Origin: Epiperipatus broadwayi
Taxonomy: Eukaryota > Onychophora > Udeonychophora > Euonychophora > Peripatidae
Reading direction: 5' to 3'
DNA length: 64,000 nt
Assembly (NCBI GenBank): GCA_028023455.1
Contig: JAQFVV010000031.1
Span: 6,242,926 to 6,306,925, forward strand
Shown: in pieces, positions 50,701-59,802 of the stretch
How positions within the stretch are numbered: position 1 is the first letter of the stretch
Layout of the letters: every line of letters starts with the position of its first letter
Made by a program: the position numbers and the translations under genes
Notes under the pieces: model-generated
Told to the model about the DNA's origin: nothing
Database searches by the model: none
The model's input: only the letters and a program-made list of their open reading frames with translations

Positions 50701-52407
50701 TTCGTCAAGATAATTTTCCAAATTCTTGTAACTTTTCCATATTTACTGAGGTTTAATATCTTCTGATACAACCAATACTTCTCCCAATATTTTCAAATAA
50801 CTTAAATTATTTTCCCAAATAATTTAAATAAACTTTTGTATGTCCCGCATACCTTAATGACTGACTTGTAATATTTTTTTAAATATGATATAAGTCACAT
50901 ACTTGCAAATGATCTTATATTTTCTAGGAAAAATTCAATTTTAAAATATTTCCAATATTTCTTCAGAAAGAAATATCTCCACGTTCTAAAATAATTGTTC
51001 GGTCATATTTAAAAGTTTTTTTTCCTTTAAAAGTATTTTTCCATTGTGTTTTAAATAAATTTTCTTCATAAAATATATTATCTCATTCAACTTTATATCT
51101 TTTAATGAAAATGTTTTATATATATATATATTTTTCATGACGTTCTTTTTATGAAATTTAGTCATAAATCAATATGACTTATCAACATAGGCAAAATTAT
51201 ATACTTTATATGATAATAATATTTGAATACCTCCATTAAATTTTTTATATTTAGTGATGACTTCTTCATGTTTAAGTTGATGACAAATTGAACAAAGCAG
51301 GTTGGCAAAGTAAGGAATAATTTAATTTTTTAGCAAAACATTTCTATATCCCACGAGCTTATAATAATAGACTACTGTACTTTTACAAAAATTGAATTTA
51401 AATAAAATGGATTATTACACTACTAAATACTTTACCGAAAATTGTAGAAATACTACGATGTTATAATAGCATGTCGGTAGAATGAGATAACAGCTCAATA
51501 ATCGTCTGCCAAAATGTAAACAGCTCTTAAATACTCCAGCTGATTCCAATTTTGATTGGTCCGTTAAACAATCCTGGCCTCAAATTATCCGGGACCACGA
51601 ACATTGGTTTAAAGTTAAAGTTAATAATAATTTACTAAATATTTATTTTTATTATATTATTCAATTCTTACTTAATTTTCACATTTTATTTTCACTTACT
51701 AAAGACTCTAAAATAATTTTTAAAAATCACATTTCAATATTTATTACCATTTCTACCTTTATTTTGAACTTAACATATTTATTTTCAACAAAAAACATAA
51801 ATCTGATTTTATTTATTATATTCACTTTTAAAATCCAATTTAACATTTATAACAGATAATATTATTCTATTTTTGAACACAGGTGTGCGTCACGTGATTT
51901 ACAAAACTAAATAAGGCGCTAATAATTTAAAGACTAAAATAATAATTTAATTTATAAAATGTTACATAATCACTATTATAGCACAATTTTAAAATAATTA
52001 TTTTAATATTATAAAACCAAAAAATTACACTTTTCTTCCACATTATTATTTTTTAATCAAATGATTTTAAAAATATAGCCATTAAATACAATTATTATTA
52101 CTAAATCTATTCGTTTAACTTTAAAGCATTACTTTTAAAATTTACCCTAATTATTATTTATAAGACTTATTAAATCAGTATTTATTATGGCCAATTCTCC
52201 CAACCATACAATCTTATAATGATTTTTAGTTAACTGTTTTCTTACAAATACCAACCCAACACTATACATCAATTATTTTACTTGCCTTAACTAAATTATT
52301 CAAAGATTATTAACACACAACATACATCATTCTTATCCAACTTCAAAATTTAAAATTTTTCAGTAAATTATTAGAAATAATCCATTCTAACCTAAACAAA
52401 AGGGTAC
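47718..52407 (-). mobile_element. 3' LTR of a Ty3/Gypsy retrotransposon (4690 bp)
   Basis: The LTR starts TGTACCCTCACTTCCCGG and ends AAAGGGTACA, so the ends form the perfect 7-bp inverted repeat TGTACCC/GGGTACA with TG...CA termini. The first 175 bp are repeated at 63826-64000 with one difference. On the minus strand the segment just upstream of it is a purine tract, as expected for the 3' LTR. The sequence is very AT-rich with no significant open frame in either strand. At 4.7 kb it is far longer than ordinary Gypsy LTRs (hundreds of bases to about 2 kb). Confidence 0.93.
51526..51559 (-). promoter_or_regulatory. Candidate LTR promoter (CCAAT and TATA-like boxes)
   Basis: On the minus strand GGACCAATC (CCAAT at 51555-51559) is followed about 20 bases later by TATTTAAG (51526-51533). 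Both lie in an unusually GC-rich island (51480-51610) of the LTR, about 850-880 bp into the LTR in the direction of transcription. Position and order fit a U3 promoter; no start site can be seen. Confidence 0.35.
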
Positions 52408-52422
52408 ATATTCCCTCCCTTC
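52408..52422 (-). promoter_or_regulatory. Polypurine tract next to the 3' LTR
   Basis: Minus-strand AGAAGGGAGGGAATA abuts the LTR boundary at 52407. It is the expected primer site for plus-strand DNA synthesis, and it supports the LTR end call and the minus orientation. Confidence 0.8.
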
Positions 52423-52613
52423 TAATAAAATTTTAAATTAACCATTTATCTTCAACCTATTTAATCTATACTTATAATTCCTATTGCCTTTTATAGTTAA
52501 ATTTATCCTATGTTATTGTATGTCACAACAACTACTTTAACCTAAAATTTCACAAAATAATAGAACATCACATAAAATCTCAACCAGAAAGCACTTTTAA
52601 ATAACATTACTAT

Positions 52614-55600
52614 CTACACATCAGAAGGGTATGGGATTAGACTTCTTGCATTATAAGTTCCTTTCTCTCCTTCTGGTGTAGCTAACATAAATGCATTTTC
52701 ACCTACTTTGCAAGTTATCTTAAATGGACCCTCATACAAACTAAGAAATTTTTTAAACTCATTTCTCTGTAGGTTGCTAACATGGGGTGTTCTAACCAGA
52801 ACTAAATCATTAATTTTAAAAGGATGTGGTTTATTATGGGATCTTTTTACTCTTTTATTACCCATAAGATGTAGCTTTACTTTAGCTTGACTAATATCTT
52901 CATCTACATTAATTGGTTCTCTTAAAATTGGAATAGGTGTTTCAATCAATAACTGTTCATGTTGACCATAATGCAAACGAATAGGCGTAAAACCAGTGGA
53001 TTCATTATAAGTACTATTGATGTAATTGACAACTTCAGGGAGTTTTTGAACCCATTTCTTATGGTTATCAGCTACCTACACCCTAAATAATTTACTAAGC
53101 TCCCACATAACACGTTCGCATGGATTAGATTGAGGGTTTCTTATGGAGCTCATAACATGTCTGAGGTTCTGAGTTCGAATCCACTCATTCCACCTACCAG
53201 ATATAAAAGCTGTAGCATGATCTGTGAGTATTACTTGTGGTTTTCCTACTAATGGAAATTGATATTTAATCATACACTTAATGACATTATGTGCACTAGT
53301 TTTAGGCACTGGATAAGCTGACACTAGTTTACTGAAAACATCATAAGCTACTAAAATAAATTTCTGTTGATTAAATGGTGGAAGAGGCCCATAAAAATCA
53401 ATTGCTAACAACTCATTAGGCCTATCAGGAATAATGGGCTGCATAATTCCTACATAAGATTTATTATTATATTTAGATTTTAAACAAGTAGAACATGTTT
53501 TAATTTTTCTTATTACACGTTTATACATTTTATTCCAGTAAAAAATGGATTTCAAAACATACATAATTTTTGGTGCACCATAGTGACCATAACTAGTATG
53601 AACATACATAATTAACTTGTCAATCATAGAGTCAGGCACAACTATCTTCCATGATTCCCCCTGCCTAGACTTCAAATTATACATTAATAAATTCTGGTAC
53701 ATTCTATACTTACTGAAAATGTTTTTAATATGTTTATCTTTACTATTTATATTATCATGATTATTTAAGATAGTCATGATTCTATTTAGTCTTTGATCCT
53801 GACCTTGAATCATAGTGAGATTATTATAATCATCAACTATAGATCCATCCCTAACCAAATTAACATTACTAACAATTATATTTTGTGTGTCAGGATTTTG
53901 TGACACCAAACAGATAGGGTGGCGGCTAAGAATATCAGCAGGGATATTCTGTCTCCCTTCAATATAGATAACTCTATAACTGAATTGTTGGAGGTACAAG
54001 CTCCACCTAACAAGTCTCTCATTACTGAGGTAGCTCTTATTTAGAAATTCTAAGCTCCTATGGTCGGTTAGTACAATCACATCTGAACGTAATAAAAATT
54101 GTCGTAATTTCTGAAAAGCCCAAACAACAGCTAGGGTCTCCTTTTCAGTAATAGTGTAATTCAACTCAGCACCTCTCAGATGTCAACTTAAGAAGTACAA
54201 TACATGAGGTACCTGATCCTCATCGAGTTGATATAACACCACTCCCAGACCATAGTAACTACTATCTGTTTGTACATAGAAAGTTTTATTAAAGTCAGGA
54301 TATATTAAAATCACGCATTTTAAAAATTTACTTTTAATTATACTAAATTCTCTATCATGATTAGCAGTCCACTTCCACCTCTCTGCTTTCTTTAATAATC
54401 TAGACAAGTATATGGTATCTTCAGCAAAGTTTTTGTAGAACCTATTATAATAATTGCATAACCCAAAAAATGATTTTAACTGTTTTACTGTTTTTGGAGT
54501 GGGAAAGTGTTGAATAGCTGCAATCTTTTCAGGATGGGGTTGGATCCCATGCTCATTTATTAAATGACCCAGAAAAGTTATTTCTTTAGCTGCTATTGAA
54601 CACTTTTCCAGATTAATTTTAACATTTTTTATAGCACACTCAGTGAAAAATAATTCCAAATGTTGGAGATGCTCCTGCAAATTATCAGAAGCAATGACTA
54701 TATCATCCACATACATGATGATTTTTTCCTTCAATTGTTTTGAAAAAATCATGTCCAAACATCTGATTAAGCCAGCACCACTATTGATGAGACCAAAAGG
54801 CATTCGTCTGAAAACATATGACTGACCTTGAAATCGAAATGCTGTATATTGCTGATCATTCTCATGCAGTGGTATTTGCCAATAACTAGCTGTCAAATCA
54901 AATGTGGAGAAAATTGACCTCTTATGAAACTTAGTAAGGAGCTCATGTACAGGTGGAGGAATGTCACGCTCTGGTATAGTTACAGTATTTAACATTCGAG
55001 CATCTAGACATACCCTAATACTGCCATCCTTCTTCTTTACAATAACCAATGGGTTTACATAAGGAGAAGGGCATTTCTTAATAATATTCCACTCCAGCAT
55101 TTTGTCAATTTGACTCTGTACCTCATCCTGATATTGGTAAGGAATTGGGTACATCTTTTGATGGAAAGGATCATTACTCTTCAATTTTATTCTATGAGTA
55201 TATCCTTCTATTATACCAGGAACTTTTGAAAATATATTCTTAAAACTATACATTAATTGGTATAAATTTTCACCTAATTTAGAATTAATTACATATACAT
55301 GTTCAATTTTAACTTTTATATTAGCATCAATTAATGTATTCTGTATACATAGTAATTGATTGGAAAGGTTATGCATACCATATTCAAAATTAAGCCTTTC
55401 CTTCTTACAAGTAAAAATTTTACTATAAAAATCAATCTGACAATTATTCAAAATCATGAAGTCAGCACCTATTATGGCTTCATGTATTAGCCCAGGCATA
55501 ATAAGAAAAACATGCCCAAATTCTGTATTATTTATTTTGAAGGTAATCCAAACTTGTCTATTTGATAACTTTGTTCTCTTTCCATTTGCTAGAGTTACAT

Positions 55601-55886
55601 GTATCTGTTTCACTGGTAATGAGGGTATATCACCTTCCATGCTTACCAGATTTTGATATGTTGACTCTGATAATATGGAAGCTTGACTTCCAGAGTCAAT
55701 TAAAGCTTCTACTTTGATATTATTGATATGCAAAATTATAATGGGACACTGATAAGTTATAGGTGGTTCACCTATAGTAAATGGTTCAAGAAAATCTATG
55801 TCAAGATCTAAAGTATTTAGCATCCATGTCTGATCGTTCCCCATTTTGTTAGCACTGGGTCCTTGCAAAGAGGAACTAGCATACAA
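52614..55886 (-). pseudogene. pol: Gypsy pol polyprotein (protease, RT, RNase H, integrase) with two in-frame stops
   Basis: One reading frame of about 1090 codons is interrupted only at 54183-54185 (TGA) and 53076-53078 (TAG); the frame does not shift. Domains in order: aspartic protease with LIDSGSQAS (residues 62-70) and IIGADF (138-143). RT (about 235-430) with LDARMLN, STFDLTASYWQIPL, MPFGLINSG and YVDD (392-395). RNase H with EKETLAVVWAF, TDH and ADILSR. Integrase with an HHCC zinc finger (VHTSYGHYG...CSTCLKSK), a core with AIDFYGP, ILTDHATAF and NPQSNPCE (D, D, E), and a C-terminal YEGPFKI block. Domain order PR-RT-RH-IN identifies Ty3/Gypsy. The first stop falls at the RT/RNase H boundary, the second just after the integrase catalytic Glu. 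This copy cannot make full-length Pol. No env-like frame follows. Confidence 0.95.
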
Positions 55887-55894
55887 AGACCTTT

Positions 55895-57898
55895 CTAGTT
55901 TAATTTCTTGTCACTAGATTTACCAACTGGTCTTTTCAATATAGTGGTTACACCACTAGTAGAGGGTTGACTACTTTGATTATCATTTTTGCCTTTAAAT
56001 CTATTAAACTTAACAGCTTTTCCTGTCTGAGGAAACATCCTATCCTTATCCCAATAGTCCCATTTTTTTTTAAATCCACCAGGAGGTCTCCTGTTATTAT
56101 CTACATTGACATTAGCCAAAGGATAATTATTTCTTTCTCTATTAGATCTAAATTTATTCTCCACAGATACCTCGGTTACTTCCAAGGCATCCAACACTTC
56201 TGCAACATCCTCAATAGAACTACGGTCAGCAGCTATCAATAAATGTTCAATATTTCGAGGTAAGTTATGCCTTACTATCCTTACAATTTGTCCTTCTGAT
56301 AGTGTACAAGCAGTTAAAGTTTTTAAAAGTACGGCCTGATTTCTGAAAAAACTAGTATAACTCCCCTTACTGTTATGGTATTTCTCTTGAGTAATTTGGT
56401 ATCTGATACAATCCTGTTTGTCAGAATTCCAAAAACTTCCTATGAGTAAACATTTGAAATCACCATAAGTTACAGGTTTTGTAAACAGTGACTGCCACCA
56501 ATCTTTGGCAGTTCCATACAAATGATTACTACAAATAGCTACTTTCTCTTTTTCCAACAGATGACATAACAAAAATAATTCATCTAAATTATTGAGGAAT
56601 TCTGAGGGATTTTCTATATAGTCTCCCTTAAAAGGTTTTACTTTTATGAAACATAAAGCCATAGAATTATTCATTCCTCCTTTATAATTTATACTTTCCC
56701 TAATAGAACTACTATTAACCTCTTTTACAAAAGTATCATCTAACTGACTATCATTACTTGTTTTTGTATACTCAACTCTATTTACTGGTAAAACATTAAT
56801 ACAATCTTCAGGTTGCTTACATATGAATTTTTCTTGAATTAATTCTACTTTATTATCATTTATAGACTTTATTTCTTTCACTTGATCACAAATTTGCTGA
56901 AGCTTTTCTTCAAAATTAATTTGTCCAAGTACTTGTTGCACGTATAATTTTTGTTCTTTTCTAAATTGATCTAAGCCTTGATCTAAGATCTCTCTACCCT
57001 CACCACTATTCTTTTCTAATCTACTTACTTGTTCTTTCATACCCTTTTGTAAATGCTTTATCTTTTCTTCTACTCTATACCGATACTTATCCTCATCTTC
57101 CTTTTGAATATCTAAATTTCTAAACTTCTCTATTAATTCTTTTTCTATATCATCTTTTATGCTCATTTTTGTCTGGACTACTTCTTCCTTAATACTTTTA
57201 ATATCTTCACTAACCTTATCAATATGACTTCTTACTTCACACATTTCATTACTAACATTCAATTGATAGTTATCTATTTTTACAACTAAATCATCATTAT
57301 TAATCTTACATTGGTTAACAGATTCATCTATCTGAAACTTTAAAGTTTTGACAGTATCTTCCGAGAATTCACAAAATTTTCTTGCTAACAATTCTTGATT
57401 CTTATCATCACTTTGTATAACCTCCATCTTCAAAGCTTCAATGGCCTCCTCATTCCTATGGAACTTCAAATCAAGACTATCAAATTTACTTTTTACTTCT
57501 TCTTTAAATTCCTCCACTGTTCTAGCATTATTCTCAAGTTTTTGATTTAAATTAGTTATACAAAATCTAATCTCTTCTCGGTTCTTATCTAAACCTTCTT
57601 GAATCCTCTCACTAAGAGATTCTAATTTCAGATCTGACTTCACATTATTTTCTTTGAGAGACTTATTCATATCTTCCCTTAGAAAATTATTCTCCTTTTT
57701 CATATCTTCCTTTAGAGAGTCAAATTTAGCAACGGAAGCTATTCTACCTTTATTCATATCTTCCTTTAGAGAGTCAAATTTAATACTATTCTTACTACTC
57801 TCCTCTTTCATAAAATTCATTAAATCCCACAATGAGAGGTTACCTATACTTTTCTCAGTTCTTACCATTTCTCTCTCTACCTTCTTTATTTCCACCAT
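55895..57898 (-). CDS. gag: Gypsy Gag with a long coiled-coil N-terminal region and no zinc knuckle
   Basis: 667 codons, intact from the ATG at 57898, the first ATG after an in-frame TAA. Residues 1 to about 390 are highly charged heptad-like sequence with recurring KFDSLKEDM units, predicted coiled coil. From about 420 to 590 lies a retrotransposon Gag domain: VKPFKGDYIENPSEFLNNLD, GTAKDWWQSLF, and FRNQAVLLKTL then RIVRHNLPRNIEHLL. The tail is basic and rich in Pro, Arg and Lys (RRPPGGFKKKWDYWDKDR) without a CCHC motif, so RNA binding presumably relies on the basic tail. Pol follows in the -1 frame with the overlap described at the junction. A further open frame upstream (57889-58020) may be a displaced N-terminus. 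Confidence 0.9.
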   Translation of the reverse strand: MVEIKKVEREMVRTEKSIGNLSLWDLMNFMKEESSKNSIKFDSLKEDMNKGRIASVAKFDSLKEDMKKENNFLREDMNKSLKENNVKSDLKLESLSERIQEGLDKNREEIRFCITNLNQKLENNARTVEEFKEEVKSKFDSLDLKFHRNEEAIEALKMEVIQSDDKNQELLARKFCEFSEDTVKTLKFQIDESVNQCKINNDDLVVKIDNYQLNVSNEMCEVRSHIDKVSEDIKSIKEEVVQTKMSIKDDIEKELIEKFRNLDIQKEDEDKYRYRVEEKIKHLQKGMKEQVSRLEKNSGEGREILDQGLDQFRKEQKLYVQQVLGQINFEEKLQQICDQVKEIKSINDNKVELIQEKFICKQPEDCINVLPVNRVEYTKTSNDSQLDDTFVKEVNSSSIRESINYKGGMNNSMALCFIKVKPFKGDYIENPSEFLNNLDELFLLCHLLEKEKVAICSNHLYGTAKDWWQSLFTKPVTYGDFKCLLIGSFWNSDKQDCIRYQITQEKYHNSKGSYTSFFRNQAVLLKTLTACTLSEGQIVRIVRHNLPRNIEHLLIAADRSSIEDVAEVLDALEVTEVSVENKFRSNRERNNYPLANVNVDNNRRPPGGFKKKWDYWDKDRMFPQTGKAVKFNRFKGKNDNQSSQPSTSGVTTILKRPVGKSSDKKLN
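55898..55904 (-). promoter_or_regulatory. Candidate -1 frameshift site at the gag-pol junction
   Basis: In the gag frame the last codons read A-TTA-AAC directly before the TAG stop (55895-55897). The heptamer ATTAAAC differs at one position from the classic slippery TTTAAAC. The pol frame is -1 relative to gag and is open from just upstream (a TGA lies 12 bases before the heptamer), leaving an overlap of about 20 bases. No ATG starts pol nearby, so frameshift expression is plausible. A downstream structure has not been tested. Confidence 0.5.
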
Positions 57899-58020
57899 TT
57901 CTTTTTTTCCTCTCCTTTACTACTCATGATTTGAGTACTCTCTATACCTGTCTCCAAATTTACCAATTTTTCTCCTTCTTCCTCCTCACAAATATTATCA
58001 TCAATAACAAAACCAGACAT
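57889..58020 (-). CDS. Short upstream frame overlapping the gag start; possible displaced gag N-terminus
   Basis: 43 codons starting MSGFVIDDNICEEEGEKLV and continuing acidic to a Lys-rich end. It overlaps the gag ATG in another frame. The two frames meet at a seven-base A run (57902-57908 on the opposite strand as T), a typical slippage site. One base more there would put the two in the same frame. Alternatively it is an independent upstream ORF. Composition (E, D, K, N) resembles the gag N-terminus. Confidence 0.45.
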
Positions 58021-58400
58021 CTTAGTCTCTAATTTTTTTATCCCGATTACTCATTTTTAAATATTTCCAAAATTCAATTTAAACAGTGTACAGTATTATT
58101 ATAAATATATTTCATAAAATAATTTCCTACCAGCCTTTCCATCTGCATCCAATTCACATCCACACTAAACTATAGAATATCACTATCTAAACCCTACACC
58201 ACTTAATACCTCCTAAATTATAACAATTATATACAACAAAATTACATGGGTTATGTCCTCAATCTCCACATACACAATTCACAGATAAATTTGCACATAG
58301 TAGAATATATTTAATATTCATTTTAAACACTTTAGTAATTAATATGGTCATATCATAAAATAACTATTAGCAACATTTACATATCTCATATTTTTATATG
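58021..58400. other. Gypsy leader fragment, gag-proximal side of the LINE insertion
   Basis: AT-rich non-coding sequence between the gag region and the LINE; interrupted leader of the Gypsy element. The exact LINE boundary is not resolved. Confidence 0.55.
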
Positions 58401-58635
58401 AATTGATAAAACAATACAAATTAACAGAGGGCATACACTGGATCCTCACTCACCCAAACGACAGATACTTTGCTGTTGAATTTGCCACTTGGGCCTTCTG
58501 AAATGAATTTAAATCAAATTTCAAAAAACTAGACAACAAATTCCTTATATATGTTGATACAAACAGACCTGCTACTCTTATCGGAACCCTCAAGAATTGT
58601 ATCATGGGCCTTGACAATAATCTTGAGAAATCCTT

Positions 58636-59802
58636 GTGCCTTATGGGAAAATCCAGAATTTCTCATATCTGCCAGTAGACAAAATGATCAAATCCATCCT
58701 ATCCAACACTGCATCATTTCAAATTCAACTAAGAAAAGGCCTAGGGCCCACCGACATACCAACTACCATTAAAGCAAAAGGTTGTCCAATGATACTTTCC
58801 TTCGTTGGCGTCAGGCCACAATGTTTTCATTGCAGCCTAAGAATACATCTCATAAAAGAATGCCCAGCAAAAATATGCACCTCTTGTGGTCAAAAGGAAA
58901 ATAAGTTTCACAAATGTAAAGCACCTCATACACTCAAACCTGCTAATGTCACACATAATGAAATGCCAACCACAAACACTCCAGGCCTGCATACTGCTGA
59001 AGCTGAATTCAAATCCTACAGTAGAGTAACCAACACCAAAGACCTTATGAATCCTAATAAACTCAAGGGAAAACCATCCAATGACAGCAAACAGATACAA
59101 ATAGCATATCAAAACCCAAATGGCTCCAAGCCCAGAGATAACTCACAGAAACCAGACAACTTACCAAAAAGCTCAAAATCAAAAGAACCAAATAATGCCT
59201 CTAGACGCAAAAATCTAACAATCTCTTCTGACGATACAGATGATGCACCTCTCAGCATAGACCATCAAGACCATAACAATGCACTCGGAACCCCAAGACC
59301 TCTAAGATCAAAACCAGCGGTTTCTAACACTAAATCTATAATGGACGCATCAAAACTATCAATATCCTATATGAATTCATCCCATATGAAAGCTCCCACA
59401 CCTACAAAAAATAGATCTTCACCACCCATCTCTGACTATGACTCAGACATGGATTTCAACCTACCCCCTAATGCTAATAATAAACAAAAATCTTCCAAAC
59501 TTTCAAAGGCCTACTCTGAAGAAGAGGACTCACACCTATCTCCTGCTTCTGAGCCAAACTACCTAAAGTTCTCCTTTCCCTACAGTGTAAATTCTATTCT
59601 GGAAAAAAACAAGAGGAAGGTACAAAGCACACCAAAAAACTCTCTCAGTCATGAATCACACAATGAAACTGAGCTCTTTCAAGCTGATTTCCACAGGCCA
59701 TCCTTGCCAGATCAGAAATTCAGTGATCACAAGGACCATTACAACCTTCAATCAAAGATTCCGCTGGTGGTAAAACCAAGCAGCAATAATCTTTATGGAT
59801 AG
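58636..59802 (+). pseudogene. LINE ORF1 protein with CCHC zinc knuckle (N-terminus disrupted)
   Basis: The frame is open from 58627 (after a TGA) to the TAG at 59800; no ATG lies at its start (58636 is GTG). The real N-terminus lies upstream in another frame, so one or more indels separate them. Residues 63-76 form a standard CCHC knuckle (CFHCSLRIHLIKEC, C-x2-C-x4-H-x4-C). A second, aberrant one follows (CTSCGQKENKFHKC). The rest is Ser/Pro/Asn/Lys-rich and probably disordered, with acidic patches such as SSDDTDDAP and SDYDSDMD. ORF1 proteins of this type bind the LINE RNA to form the retrotransposition particle. The ORF1 stop overlaps the ORF2 start by 8 bases (ATGGATAG). Confidence 0.8.

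Noticed and set aside
52408-52613. env-like third ORF after pol
   Set aside because: Only about 200 bp separate pol from the polypurine tract and LTR; no room and no frame.
54643-54825. Plus-strand ORFs opposite pol and gag (also 55456-55656, 55967-56242, 57654-57929)
   Set aside because: Antisense shadows of gag-pol with no independent motif.
58551-58772. Separate 73-codon ORF at the start of the LINE
   Set aside because: Out-of-frame overlap with ORF1; its text has no motif and lies in the frame-disrupted N-terminal region.
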